From: Lagopus muta
Lineage: Eukaryota > Chordata > Aves > Galliformes > Phasianidae
Length of the DNA stretch: 64,000 bases
Assembly (NCBI RefSeq): GCF_023343835.1
Contig: NC_064437.1
Span: 8,211,001 to 8,275,000 of the forward strand
Direction: 5' to 3'
Part shown: positions 31,985 through 46,112 of the stretch, piece by piece
Layout of the letters: the number at the start of each line of letters is the position of its first letter
Position numbering within the stretch: the first letter of the stretch is position 1
Position numbers and translations under genes: made by a program
Notes under the pieces: generated by a model
Database searches by the model: none
What the model was told of the DNA's origin: nothing
Seen by the model: only the letters and a program-made list of their open reading frames with translations

Positions 31985-33449
31985 ACTTCTTTCCTGCTAC
32001 GGATCGGCAAGATCAGCCTGTTTTATTATGTGGATTTTCTGTACTGATGAAAGCTTCTCTGCTTCTTACTCTCTGAATAGAAGCTTGGTCTTGGGATGTG
32101 CTTCTTAACTTCAAGGGGGTAGCTTTTATGTTTTGAATGTTTTTGCCTGTCAGATTTGGTGCATTAAGATAATTTAACTGATGTTTTTAAACTATAGAAG
32201 ATGGTTTTGCTGCTGTATTATCTGAGGTGATACATCACAAAGCTTTCATGTTTTCTTCTTGGAAGAGCACATTTTAAAATTCAAGCTTGAAAACATTGGA
32301 AAAAAATACTTTCTTGCTTTGCCTGGCAGAGCATAAAGTTTACATATCTCTTTGCTCTCTTTGGTGGCAAATCCTTCAAGGTGCTGCTGCTACTGTCAGC
32401 AGCAGGGACTGTTTTCAACCAACAGTGCCCATCTCTCTTTTTGTAGACTCAGGAAACAGAGGTGATGACTGGGGGTGGATCTTTGTCTCCACTGCCTTCA
32501 CCGGGCGTAAATGTTTTGTGGACAATATTGTAGAGGTGTAAGAAGGTCACAAGCTTGCAGAGATGATGAGGACTGTTTTGTTTTTTTTTTAATTATCCTT
32601 GTGGATTGTTTGTGTGTCAGCATGAGGGACAAAATCTGGAAGTGTTATTTCTTTTCCTGACACCTTGTTCTCAACCACGTTGTACTGTATATTTTACCAG
32701 TTCTTTTTGTCCATTGTCCCCTTCTCTTACAGTTATGCTCTTAAGTCTGATAACCACATTATTACATATGATTATGCTTCGTATCTGCTTTGTTATGTAT
32801 ATTAATGCTACTGTCCGTTATACCTTCCTTTCATGAAACTCATGTTCTTCCAAATCCATTGGTGAGCATTACCTGCAGTTCTTAATGGACAGGATTGAGT
32901 AAATTTTGGTACATGAATAATTTAGGATTGTAAAATCCAGAGGTACATCTGTTCAAAAACAGTACTGCAGCTGCACTCATGTAGTGATCTCAGGCTGAGG
33001 GACTAGATTCCAAGTTCCAGTTTTAGTACTGAGATGCACCAGGGATCAGATGTAATTTGGAAGGATACTGGCTGAAAAGCTGAAGATTTTGAGTGACCAA
33101 GTTGAGGTGTCTGTTGAGATGGATGCAACTGTTGAGCACTTTCTAAAACATAAGCTGTGAAAATCGGGCTGAGATGCCCAACATGAAGCACCTTAACCTT
33201 GCCAGCCATTTGTGAAAGCGTTTGCTGGGGCGTTGTGCACAGGCTGAGGAGGGTAGAAGGGGGGTCCCCCAATGCAGGCATTAAACCCTCCCAAGCAGAA
33301 TGAGGAGTACAGTAGCTGATCCAACAAGTGCTTGGAATTTGAGTAGTCAAAGCTGAATGTCTTTGTATGTCCTATTAGAGCAGTTTTACACTCTTTTATC
33401 AGTGTGCATACAGCTATTTTTATACAACATGCTGTATTTTGTGACTAAT

Positions 33450-33455
33450 ATTAAA
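33450..33455 (+). promoter_or_regulatory. MKNK1: Poly(A) signal ATTAAA (proximal), MKNK1
   Basis: The common variant hexamer ATTAAA, 1.47 kb after the stop codon. Confidence 0.5.
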
Positions 33456-33518
33456 GTTCTATTTAAAAGGTTTTATACATTGTGACAGTGATTATGAAAT
33501 GTGTTTTGCTTTGTTTTT

Positions 33519-33524
33519 ATTAAA
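33519..33524 (+). promoter_or_regulatory. MKNK1: Poly(A) signal ATTAAA (distal), MKNK1
   Basis: A second ATTAAA 69 bases further on, followed about 35 bases later by a GT/T-rich stretch (TTCTGTGTGGTTTCTTG), as expected downstream of a cleavage site. Confidence 0.55.
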
Positions 33525-36500
33525 GCATTTTAAGCTATGGACTTAACACATTTGACAATTGTTCTGTGTGGTTTCTTGCTGATGATTTTCAGCGACTTCA
33601 AGAAAAAATAATCAGGAATTACTTACTTCTCTGTGGTTACTCTTGAGTATAAGCATACCTTTCACTCCCGTGGCTGTATTATTTTATCAGTCTCCAGTGC
33701 AGCCAAGCAGGACTTGCACTAAATTGTTAAACTTTGTCTGCTGATTATGACAAGTCCTCCAGCTGGTGGCTCTGAGCCCCATGAGGCTCTCGTGGTGCTG
33801 GCAGCTGCCTTGTGGATGCTTCCAGCAGCTGTCTCCACGTATGACCTGTATTAGAGCATCCTTGCTCCCTGCTGATGCATACTTAGAAGCTTATCTGTTC
33901 AGGGCTTGAAGCTGAGATGTTGGGCTTTTTAATCAAGAGCTAAAATCTGGAGTGTTTCTTCAAGGCAGTAACTTCTGGCAGAGAGGAAGATGAGCAGCTG
34001 GCAGCAGTTTATGCCAGAGTCGTGTAAAATTAGGAACTAAGAAAACTGCCCCAAACAAGGAAGAGGCAGTCATTTATGTCAATTGTTCTATTATCAGGTG
34101 TAAACTAGCTTCCATTACTTGCAGGGCAATTTCTATGTCTCTGAAGGTTTATGACTACTCATGTCTAATTGAGTTTGGATGGGGAAGGCTGTTCTTCCTG
34201 AAAGGCAATCAATGTGGGAGATGGAATTCCTGTGTGAGGTTCACCTGCAACAATCAGATCTGCATCAAACAGTGTGGGTTTTGTTTCTTTTCCTATTAAA
34301 ATCTGAACAGAGCAGGAATCCCAGAACAGATGGCAGGCCCTCTGTTTGTGCTCATTGCTTTCTAAAGGAAATCCTCTTGCCATATCCAGATCAAGAGCTT
34401 TAGTTGGAAGTAGGCTTTAAAACCCTCTGTTCCTTATTCCTCTCCCCCCTGTAAGAGGAGTAGCATGAAGCATGGGAGCTCTTGTAGCAGAAAGTGATAG
34501 GAGAACGACTGCTTAGTAACACTGATGTTAAACATTTGCCTCCACATGAAGTCGAATTCAGCTGCTGGTCCAACACTCCCCTCACAGGTTCCTCCTTCCT
34601 ATCTCATCTTTAACTTGCAATTACAATTGAGAACCAAGTTTTCTCTGGGCTTTGTATTCCCAGAAGGCCCACAGCAATGCCTTTCTGAGGCTGTCTGTTT
34701 CAGTAGGGGAATGGCACTTCTTTGCAGGTAGAAGTCACAAATCAGGGTACCAGCTCTCTGTTCTTTTGAAATACTGTTTCACAGATGTCTTCTCTGTTGT
34801 CAGCTGAACTTGGTGTGTTCGTGTCTCCTACCAACCATGGCTGTGTCTCACTGCTGAATTGCACCCTCTCCTTACCAGGAAGGGCTGAATATCTTGAATA
34901 TCTGTACTGCTTTATTTCAATTACTGGTTAAAACCAACCAAACAAACAAAACATAGCAGGCAGCTTATATGGGCTTCCTGGCTTAAGAAAGAAGAGGCTA
35001 CTTTGTGGTGAGGAAATGGGGCAGATCAGGAAAGAAGTGGGCGAGCCAGCTGACAGAGAGGCATATTAGTATGGTTGGGGGGGGGAGGGATGTAATTTTA
35101 AGGAAGCAAATGGCAGCCAAACACCACTAGTCTCAAGATACCCTGTCTTTGTCCTTCTAGGATCTGGTGGTACCAAGCGTCTGGCAGGTATTTTGCTGAC
35201 CTTCACTTGCAGGATTTCACGAAGCACGTTCAGATTTGTGTTTGCCTGTGTGTTTCAGAAATGTTTCAGTGTTGTTGGTTGTGTGAGAGGAAGCTGCAGT
35301 TTTTCAGTCTGGTATTTTCTTCTCCTGTCTTCTCCTTCCTCCTGTTTATTGAATCCTTTATCAGAGATGGAAAGATGCTGGGTTTTTTGGTTTTTTTTTC
35401 TCCAGGGCTGTGGGTGGGCTGGCTCTCAAGGTAGAGAGCAGCTTGGTTAATTTGCAGAACTAATAATTTTTCTTTGGGCCACTCCACTGGCAGCAACAGG
35501 CTTCAAAATGTGGCTTCCATGGAAACATACTGCCATGGAAACAGAGAGGCTTGACAATCCTGAAGAAATATTTGCTTGTACCCTTCCTTCCCTCCACCAT
35601 TCTGTTTCCCATGTGATACGTGCATGTTTGGTTATCCCTGCCAGCTTCAATCAGTGCATTCAAAATGCTCCAAGCACAGAGGTGCAATTCTCTCAGAAGA
35701 ACACAAAACAAAAGTTGTAAAAGCAATGGTGGCATTTCACTGGTATTGTTTGCACAAAAAGCCATTGTAAGTCTGGAGGGAGATGTCACCGAGCCATATT
35801 CTGGTGGGAAAAAGCCCTAAAAGAAATGCTTCAGCATTAAGTTATTTTATAGGGGCTGGCTGGAATGAGCTGCTTTGGGGAATCAGGCCCTGCACCCCGT
35901 CAAACAAATTGACTCATCCAATGGTTAACAGAGAGAGAGAGAGAGCAGCAGTGCTTTGCTGGGTCCCTTCCAGCTGGTTTGCTTGATGCTGCGTTTTCAG
36001 TTGCTGCCTGTCACAGCTGCTTTCACACTAAGATTGGTTAGCAAATTTTGGCAGGGTGACAAGCAGCCACAGTTCATCAACTTTGCTCTGATTCAATGTG
36101 GAGTGGGAGGGGGAATGGAGCCTTCCAAAATGTTTTGCTAAGCAAGAAGCAGGGCAAGGGCTGCGTGTGGCAGAATGTGAGCCAAGTAGATGAGAGCGAG
36201 GCTTTCTGTGTGATCAAGAGCAAAGCTCATAACACTGTGTGGTGAGTGAGGTATGGATCCCATCTCCTCCACCATTCCCCCACCCCCCAAGCCATCCTGA
36301 AATTTCAGAAGCTGTTTTTGATCAGCTGGCTTGAAAATAATGATGCTTGCAGCTCCAGGCTGCATCTAGAGAAAGCAAAATTGCTTCCTGTATTTCTTGC
36401 TCCTTTTTCTGCTCGTCTGTTTCACTCTGTGTTTCATCCAGGTGTGTACCTTATAGTAGCTTCAGATCCACTTGCTTAGCCAGCAGGCTCCAGCACAGCG

Positions 36501-37615
36501 CTGGGATCTGTACAAACTTGTGAAATGAAATAGGGAGACAAGTCATGGAGCTGTGTGCAGGAGGACAGCTGACAGAATAACACAGGTTGGTGAATTGGGA
36601 ACGTAGGGCCAAGTCCTGTCCTCCTCGGTCAGAGAACTGCGTGATAGGAAAAATTCTAATATGAAATGTTGTAACTTTAAAGGATCTGTAACGCACAGTT
36701 AGAGGTGTACCTATGTGTCCCTGCTGTAATACTTTACATGGCCCCATGGGATGGTCAAAGCAGTGGGCTTTTCTTAATTTTTTCTTAATTTTTTTTTTCT
36801 CTGTGCTTTGTGTTTTGTTCCTGTGGCATTAGCTGTGGGAAAATGCCATTTCTGGGGAAAAAATGCATATATTTGCCATGAAAACCTTCTGTGAATCAAG
36901 TAACTCCCAATCCCATCCTAAGCACGGAACTCCAGAACAAAGCTTCAGCAAGTGCCGGTACCACAGCGCCTAGATTCCTCTAGTGTTAAGCTGTGTCATA
37001 TTACTGCTCTGCACAGCAATCTTCAAGTAGTTTGGGTCCTTCCAGGCTGTGCTTGCAGCAGACTGGCAGTACTGTCCAGGCTAAGGGGGGGATGCCATCC
37101 AGCATGTTCTCTTTTTTATGAAAAGATGCTGTCACTCATGACTATGGAAAATGTCCTTTATTTGCTACACATCCTCCCACCAGCAGCTGCATGCAGATTT
37201 CCTCATGTCCTGTCTTGGAACTGCCTTGCAGTGACTCCATGCCCTCTGAAGCTGTTTCATCACAACACTTTCCCTCTCCTATCTGAAGGTGCTCTCAGCT
37301 TCATAGCGATGCACGAAGTGGAATCTACAAAACCTGTCTCCATTCTCATCAGTTGATCTCATTTTAATTAAAACTGGAGCAGACTTTACCCTCCAGGTTT
37401 TGGCCACCCCATTTCTTTTCTTTGAAGCTTCAACCACTTGAGCAGCGTTGCAAGCTATCATCCCTCTCTTCATGCCAAATACCCGACTGGCATCCAATTT
37501 CCCCATGCAGGAACTCCTCGGAGTGGGGAAAGGGAGAGAAAAAAAAAAGGTATGAAGTAATTTGCAGGCATCCCATATCCACTTGTATGCAGAACGAAGA
37601 GAGGTGTCAGTGAAA

Positions 37616-37835
37616 CCCTTCCCTTCCCTTCCCTTCCCTTCCCTTCCCTTCCCTTCCCTTCCCTTCCCTTCCCTTCCCTTCCCTTCCCTTCCCTTCCCTT
37701 CCCTTCCCTTCCCTTCCCTTCCCTTCCCTTCCCTTCCCTTCCCTTCCCTTCCCTTCCCTTCCCTTCCCTTCCCTTCCCTTCCCTTCCCTTCCCTTCCCTT
37801 CCCTTCCCTTCCCTTCCCTTCCCTTCCCTTCCCTT
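37616..37835. repeat. Perfect (CCCTT)44 / (AAGGG)44 pentanucleotide array
   Basis: Forty-four uninterrupted copies of CCCTT (220 bases) with no mismatch, then a decayed C/T-rich flank to about 37860. The complementary strand reads (AAGGG)n. Long frames through it (repeating PFPSL on one strand, GREGK on the other) are artefacts of a 5-bp unit lacking stops. Confidence 0.99.
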
Positions 37836-39404
37836 CTTTCCCCTGCCCTTTCTTTCTCTCCAGCCTTGTGTGGAGCCGAGCATTTTGGAGAGGAAAGGAG
37901 GCTTTGCCAGGTGCTTTGCTTTGTAACCAGTTTTGCTTCTGTCCTCAGACATCTGTGAGTCTCAGAATTGGAAACCTCTTTTGCATATAAATAAGGTCTG
38001 CTATGTTCAGGAGATACGGTTATGAGTTTATAAGGGAAGTGATCAGATTAATAGGCAGCAATGAGAATGTTCAATTATTCTGGCTTCTGAATAACCATCT
38101 TCTGTCAGACCGTGTCAGCACACCTCCTCATGTTGAAAGCATTGTCTGAGATCTGCGGAGCACTCAGGCCTTTCCCTTAACCAAAGGCAAATACAAACAT
38201 GCCCCAACACTAACAGGTAGTTTCTCCCACTCCTTCTTGGTTCAGTGGGAAAAAAGTTGCCATCCAAGTATTCAAAGCCGTTTTGGACAATTTGCTCTGA
38301 TCTCTTCAGAAAGTCATCCCTGTTAATTGCATTCTTTCTCAGCTTTTGCATGTAAATGCTGAGCCCTTTGGGTGGGAAAATCTCCCCACCCCAACTCCAG
38401 CCACATGCAGAGAGACATGTCACCATCTTTCCTGCTAGCATCTGTGCTTCTCTGCTGACCAGAAATATTTCGCCTGACTGTGTTAAGGTTGCTCTGATGT
38501 CTCAGTATTTCAGCCACTAAATTGCTTCTGAACACCCAGTTCTTTCCTCTCCTCTGGGAACAATAGAGTGAAGGTCAAGTCTTTGCTCTTACAGCAGAAA
38601 TTCCAGTTGCTCCCTAATGGCATTTCTGCCTGCTATTGAATTTCTGCCCTGTTATATTACTGAGGCCGTCATCATCTTGCTTCTGATATTGTAGTCCTCT
38701 TCAAAGTGGTGGCTCAGTGTCATCAGCAGATCTCCCTGCCTGGCTTCTCTTTCTGTCTTGGTCACCAGATGATTTAATTGCTTGATGGATTTAATTGTTG
38801 CTGCTTTCTCCTTGTTCACTAGATCCTCTTTTGTCAGTGCAATTGTGGCATAAAAATCCTGGCTTCTGTGCAAATCCCTCTGTAAGGAAGCTAGCATGAC
38901 TGAAGCTACTTGTACAGGAGTTGTATAACTAATCTCTTAACAAAAATAAGTGAAATCTGGTTGAACGGTGTTTCTCAGTGAAAGAATGAGCATGTCTGGG
39001 AATGAATGAGTGGGTGGTAGCCTGCCATGTAAGCAGTGCTGCTCTTTCAAGCTTTGGAATTGCTAAAGGACATGCTTCCCAGATCTCTAGATTCAGGTTT
39101 TATCCTCTTAATGCCAAATGACAATTAAAATAAGCAGATACCTGTTGTTGATAAAACTTCAAAATACTTAATGCCTTTTGCTTTACTATGGGAACTATAC
39201 AGCTGTAAGTAAAAGCAGAGATCTCGTGTGCGTTTCTCGTCTGTTTTCTTCCCCGTTCCTGACACAATGCTGACAAGTCCAGATTTCTTCCACTTTTGAT
39301 TACCAGTTGAAATCTAAATCCTGCAGATTTGATTTGTGAACCATCCAGATAACGTCCTTCCTCTCTCCACCTGTGCTGCTTCTGGAGCATAGACATTTAT
39401 CCAT

Positions 39405-39640
39405 GCATTGATGGGGTTCTGCAGGGCTCCATTCTGATGCCCTTTTATGGTTTCATGAATTACTTCGATGCAGGATTCAAAGACAAACTAAGTAAACTTG
39501 TGGATGATGCTAAACTAGAAGGAACTGTCATCTCCCTCGATAGGAGAGCAGCCTTGCAGGGAGGGCTGGCCTTAACTACCTGTGTGAAATTCAACAACAG
39601 TGTTGAAAAAGTTCTGTGCCCTGGACAAGACAAACTCTTT
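39405..39640 (+). repeat. CR1 LINE fragment (reverse-transcriptase end / 3' part)
   Basis: Shows the CR1 pattern GGGTTCTGCAGGGCTCCATT, ...GTAAACTTGTGGATGATGCT... (the CR1 'AAGTTTGCTGATGACACC' segment), ...CTGGCC..., GAAATTCAACAA and a degenerate ...GTTCTGTGCCCTGG. Well diverged, + orientation, truncated at both ends. Confidence 0.8.
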
Positions 39641-42600
39641 CCTTTTGCTTTTCAGGTTATGTGAGGATAGAAGCCAGATTTTCCCATCAGGGTTTTGTTT
39701 TGGTTCAAAGCTTTGTGAAAGGAACAAGCTGCTACGCATCACCTCCTCTTGCCATTGGCATATGCAAGGCAACTCGTTCCTCTCTCATGGGCTGTTAGCC
39801 CTTCTGAATTACAGTGTATATATTGTGTGATGGGAGCAGACACATAACCTGCTACTGGGCACCTCCATGGTGAGTTGTTTGCGTGCTTAAAGCCTGTGAC
39901 TGGATGTGTAATTCTCCAACATTATCAGTTAATCACGAGCTGCACATAAACAGGTCCCTTAAATTATGCTTTTGGAAATATGTCCCCCTTGAGCTTCTTC
40001 ATTATCAGTTCAAGACTGCAACAATATCTGATTGATGACTGCCAGCTTCTGGCGGCTCCCCTACAGCCTTTGAGCCTTGCATGAGTTCCTTAGATGGGCT
40101 TAATCCCTCAACTGAGCTTTATGGACTGCTGCCAAACTTTCCCAATAGCACCAAAGTCACTAAGCTTCCTTTCCTTTTCCACTCCTGTTGTGGCTTTCCT
40201 ATTCTTGTCATGTGTTTTTTTTTTCCCTCTGTTGAATAATTCAGCTAATACACTGGCACTTGAATGCTTGAGAGCTGTGTGTTCCCTAATGAGGGAAGCA
40301 GCTTGCCAACTTTATATCTTTCCAGTCGTTTGACTGCAAACCCAACATCGTTAACAAATCACCATGGAATAGCTGTGGAAATACAGAACAAATTGTGGTT
40401 GTCTTAACTTAAGTGTGCAAGGAATTAAAAATAGAATGAAAGAAACCCAAACCCAGCACAGGGAAAGAAATATGGGAGCGAAGTGTGCCTTGAAGGAATG
40501 GATGACAATACACAGAAATCTCATGCAACTTCCCTCTGCCTCGCAGTATCCGCAATGAGAAATGATATATGCGAGAATGGATGTTAATTCTCCCAAGAGA
40601 CACTGTGCTAATTTGGAAGATAGGTGTAGGTGAATCTGTTCGCAGCTCTGATTTTCTTTCATGTTTATGTGAATCAAGGTTTGTATACAAAGCGATTTTT
40701 TTCTTTCCCAGCTTTTTTTTTATTTATTGTTTTTTAGCCTGAAGGTTTTACAGTCCATGTGACACAGACCAGAGTTTTAAAAAATGACCATGACATTTTG
40801 CACATAGATTAATCCCCTATTGGCTTGAGTTCGTTCAGACTAAGATTCACACCGATATGTTTCAGGTGAATGTTTAGTCCTTGGCTCTCTGTGCATTTTG
40901 TCTTTCCTGGATCCCCATCTCTGCTTACTGGAGCAGCAGCTCTTGGTGCCCGAATGGTCCTACAAGATCTCCAAGCAGGTAAGGATACGTGCCAGGTTTC
41001 TCGTTTCCTTTTCGGGATGACAGCTCTCAGAACTTGGGAATCAGGCGGAAATGTAAGCTGGTTGGGAAGCAGGAACCTACCTAAGGTAACATGCAAGATA
41101 AGGGCACCAAGATGGTGTTCTGGGCCTGCTTTACATTAGCTTAACTGGTGCTCTGGGTGCAGGTGCTTAAACTCAGGATGAATCTCATTTTGCTGTTAGA
41201 TGTTATATACGTAGTTAAAAAGCTGCCAGAGAACCAGTGAATACCGTGGCAGTGCTAAAAGTCTTTGTTTTTGAGTCAGATTAATGCAGAAGGCTTGTGC
41301 TTCTCTAGGCAGAAGTGAAATGTTAGCACACTGTCCTATTGCTTGCAGAACACAGGAGCCAGCAAAGCACAGGCAGAAACAAAGTCCTGGGAGTAGACCA
41401 TTGTCTTCTATCAAAGAGAGAGCTACAAAGATGCTGGTCAGGATGTCTGACACATTCCTATCCCTTAAGGACTTGACAGTGAAACCCTTTCAGAACTGTC
41501 TAGATATCCAATAGCATCCAGCTCCAAGAATACTTGCTTAAGGAAGAGCTACTTCCTTGTTAAGCAGCAGTTTAGTTGTGGGGAGGGTGCAAACAATGTC
41601 AACATCTCCATTTTTGAAGCAAAGATGTGTTCATGATGGAACAGGCAAGAGATGAGAATTTAATAAATAGAGCTTTTCATCCAGAGATATCACAGTCGTT
41701 CACATTTCAGGGATGAGGGAACGGAGACCTGTGAAGCTGATGTGGCTCAGATGTCCTCATGCAAGATGTCCTCATGAGGTGGTGGTAAGGTTCCCAGCTT
41801 GCACAGGATGAGGGCCTCTTGAATCTCCTCCCAGAGAAATTATGGGGCTGAACTTAAATTACACTGAGAGCTGCATGAGCTTAATATCATTATCTTAACT
41901 GTGTGCACAGAAAGTACGTTTTCTAATTTCTTTCCTGTTGTGTTGCCAGTATTCACACAGAATGCAGAGCACCGAGCTGAATGGCAGAGCTAGGCAAAAC
42001 TTGGGGGTTCTGGATTGAGCTCAACTGATTTTAACTGGAAATTAAAATCCCACTCATCTGGCCTGTGATTGCTGTGATCTTTCGAAGATGCAAGGCTGGC
42101 TTCAGTCAGCATTGCAGTAGAGACATTCTGGGAACTACACTAAAATAAAATGGTTAAAGATCTAACTTCGGTTTGTTTGCGCTCAAAATATGGGGAAAGG
42201 ACACTAAAATGAAGAAAAATGAAGATGGATAAAAATAATAAAAAAAGAAAACAGCCAAAATGAATGACTCTGAGATGCCTAATGGAGTGCTGCCTAGAGG
42301 GAATGCTGACTTAAAAAAGGTGGATTGATCCCCTTTCATTTGCACACAAGTGTTGAGCACCCTACCTTTTGACTCTTGCTTGTTTCTAATCTATCTTCTG
42401 TTTCCCATCAGTCTTGCTTATCTCTTAGTCTATCCTTCATCTCTTGGTGGCAGGAGCTAAAATAACCTTCTGCTTTGCATTGCATGGATATGTGTGATAT
42501 GAAGCCAGATGGCTGCAGAGATGAGCAATTGAGAGTGTCTGCACGTTATTGATTGCAGCTGCTGTTTTTGCAGTTGGAGGTGGTGGTGAGGTTCCCAGCA

Positions 42601-45600
42601 GCAGCCGGTAACAGGTGGACAGAGAGTGATTTGGCTTGATGGTATGTCATTAATATCTTCTGGAATGGGGTTCTGTCAGCCCCGCTCTGGGCTTAGGTCT
42701 CCTGCAGGTCCATGAGACCATAGGAATGGGAATATTCTATCTTGCACTTCCAAGTGCTGTTTGGGAGCTCACTTTGATGTGATCCCATTTTCTTGAAGCT
42801 GAACTCATTTTCATTGTTTCTTGCTCTTCCTCCTTTGTTTTCCTCTTACAGCTGCATTGCATTACTAAAAATACTTAAAAACGTATCATTTACTGAACTG
42901 CTTCCTCTGCTTGTTCTTGTTCCAGGCACAAACATCCACCTCTCTCTGAACACCTATCTCATTTGCTTAAATTAAATCACTGCTTCAGAGAAGATCTCCA
43001 ATTTTAGGAAACAGCTTCTGTTGTTCTGTGACTCCAGCTTGTATCCTCACGTGCAGCAAGAGACCAGTGCTCAAAATAAGGACCCGGTTTAACAATTAAT
43101 GTAGGGAAGAGTAAGTAACGCCTCCATCCTCTAGGTTGGAGGTTGGAACCTCTTGGCTTATGGCTAAGAGTTAGAAAGGCTGTTTTGGGTCAAGGTAGCT
43201 TTGTCTGACTCTGCACTCTGGTCCTGTCAGTGGCCAGGAGGAGATGCTGAAGCAAACATATAACTAGTATATTTTCTGGACCTGTAACCCCTTGCCAGAG
43301 GCTAGGATGTTCCTTCTGGAAAGCAGTAGTATCAGAGTTTGATTACTTCTTGGAAAATCTGGCTCTCCTACTCGGAATAACCTGAAATAAACCCCACGAT
43401 GAGTCTGTTAAAGGATTCTGAAGGAACAACATAGACATAAAACAGCTTAGCTCTGATTATGCCCTGAAAACTATGCTAGTTCAGAGACCGAGAGGATCAG
43501 CCTTGTGATATTTGGAAGCCTGTGGTGGGGACAATGGCCTAAAGAGAGTACATAACTGGGGGCCACACAGGTGCCTGAATCCCTTGGGAACAAGCTTGAG
43601 ATTTTCCTTCTCTCCATATCTTCCATTAGGGAACTTCTGCTATGCCAGCTCTGTTCATAAGGGGATTTGTGCCTCAGGCACTGCATACCTCTCTGCTCAG
43701 AGCCTGAGGCATTTTGGTATCTGCAATTCAAGAGCTTTCAGAATGAGAAGGCAGGCAGTTTGGGGCGGGATAAGGTACTTCTCTGTACACTAAGTATAGA
43801 AGCATTCCCATAGGCCAGTAAGCTCCCACAAGGTGGCTCAGTTACACTCAACATGATGGCTGTGCATGCAGGTCTCTTTTTGTGTCTGAAATGGAGTCCA
43901 ATTCGACTCTACTTTAAAAATTATATTCCCCATATAAAAACTCCTGGGTTTTTTTTTGCATTTAGCCACAGCCGCATACACAGTTATGTATAAATGCTGT
44001 GCATATGTTCACACATACAACTGCTCTGGTTCTGTTTGTGGCTATTTCCTATCTGACGTGATCTGACTATAGCAAAAATTAAAATAAAGATCAGATTAGT
44101 TACCGTGGTAACAGCTACCCCTGCCTCATATGACGCACGGATTCTGTGAAGTGAAGGAGCACGTATCAATTTACACTCTTAATTTTTGGGACGTGCAGGG
44201 CTCAGCTCTTCCCAGGAGGTCCTCTGATGACACCAAGCGCTATCCGTGCTTTCATTCAGCAGCTCATCCTCTTTGACTTTCTGTAACTCACAAGAGCTTT
44301 GGAGCTGCTGCCACCATCTTTTGGTAGAAACAATCTTCATTTCAGTTTCTTTCTTCAAACAAACCGAAGAGAAAACACAGTGAGAAAAGTCAGGTATGGG
44401 GGGTACTGAGGCAGTGAGGGATGTTCTTGGTCTTTTAGGACATAGGCAGCACTGGGGCTGTCTTGGTTCATTTGTTTCCATGACTGTATGTCAAGGTTTT
44501 GAATGTTTCTGCCTTGTGTTGGAGAAAAACAAACAGTCTCGAGTAGGAGTAGTCAAATTAATGATGTCTTGTGGTGTGAGATTTCACTCGTTACATCTCC
44601 CAGCTATCAGATCTCTTAAGGTGTAGGATGAGACAAATTATCAGATCTGCAGGAGAAGAGAACATGAAGAGATAATACAGTTGACTGCAGTTAATGATTA
44701 CTACCATGTGTCTATGTACATTGCAGGGATAATATGTCTTTTTGACTCTTGCCCTCTGGACACACATCCACAGCATCTTTCATTCTGCATCCTTGGTCCC
44801 TACTCAGGACTTGTTCCAGAGCTATCAAGGTCTCAAAATCACACCTTTAAATGCATTGTGTCATATAACATCATTTCCTATGCAGGAAACTTCAACCGAC
44901 ACAGTTTCTCACCATTGTGGTCAGGATTTATTGGATCTAATTAGACTGTTTCTAAAGCTGGAGTAAAGAGCCACAGGCTCTCATGAAACACCGAATCATA
45001 CGTTCTCCTGAGTTTCCCATGGAAAACCCTTCAGGAAGAGATTTTGTTGTGGCCGCGGTTTCATGCACTGCAAGAGGACATAATGTCCACAGTGCAGTTT
45101 GAGGCATCTGTGTTTTCACAGCTGTAAGAACAGAAAAATATCATGACTGCTAATTATATTAATTGAAGCTGTGCTGCTGTTTGTGTGAACATTCACAGAT
45201 TGGAATACAGATTTTTCCCATTGTCTTACTTGCAGACAGAAGCTGGGGGCCAAGCCTACAATTCCCAGCCACACGTGTTGGGATTTCTGAAATACAGCTG
45301 TTCTTTAGAAATGTATTTTAAAAATGCATTCACTGAAAGCAACGTTTTTCTTTCCCAGAGGGACTCCATAGAGACTTTGACTCTTGAAATCTGTTTGCTT
45401 TCTCTAGCATCTCTAATTTGAGCCGTGTTCCTGTCCTCAGATCCTTTTTGTGCCCCTGCTGCCTTGTTTCTTTTTCCCCCTTCCCAGATTCCAGGGCCTT
45501 GCAGCTACCAGCTGCAACAAGGCACCAGCTCTAGAGGGCCAAGGTCCTTTACTCCGCAGTGCTCTTGCTGTGCTTATGGGAGGGCAGCTTCTGGCAGTGT

Positions 45601-46112
45601 GAGTGGGAATGATAGACTGCCTCTCAACACAAGTGCTCTATTTATGGGCTGTTAAGGATTCTGGCAATAATGCAGAGTTCTGAATGTCTCCTTGTGAAGA
45701 CTGCAGAAGAATTGTCTTTCCTGCTTCATGGCTTACAACCAAAGCAGCTACTGTGGGATGGAGACTGTCACAAATACGAGGGTACCTGTGCCAGCTTCTG
45801 TTCTGTGCTGATGCAATTGCCTTGGCTGTGTTAGCAGTGAGCATTTGCAGAATGGTGCTCATCTGGTCTGGCCTAGACATTCACATTTTCTATCTAGGTT
45901 CACTTGACAGCAGCCAAATGTTGCCCTTCTTCCAGTTAGATTTATTTTTCACTCTCTGCTTAGCAGCTTACATTTTCAAAAACTTGTACAAACACAGCCA
46001 CCCTCCCAAATTGACTGGGAGATTTAAAAGCAGCTGCAGAGCCACATCCTCTTCTGCTCTGAGCATCGGGAAACTTAATGCAAAAGGACTGGAACAAGTG
46101 GAGGGGTGTTCG

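Larger units (their letters stand above)
31985..33545 (+). other. MKNK1: MKNK1 3' UTR
   Basis: About 1.5 kb of untranslated sequence ending near two closely spaced ATTAAA signals. T-rich tracts and AT-rich stretches are present. No coding character. Confidence 0.7.

Noticed and set aside
37470-37990. Long open frames through the pentanucleotide array on both strands (repeating GREGK or PFPSL)
   Set aside because: A 5-bp unit without stop codons is open by construction; there is no start context, splice support or family match.
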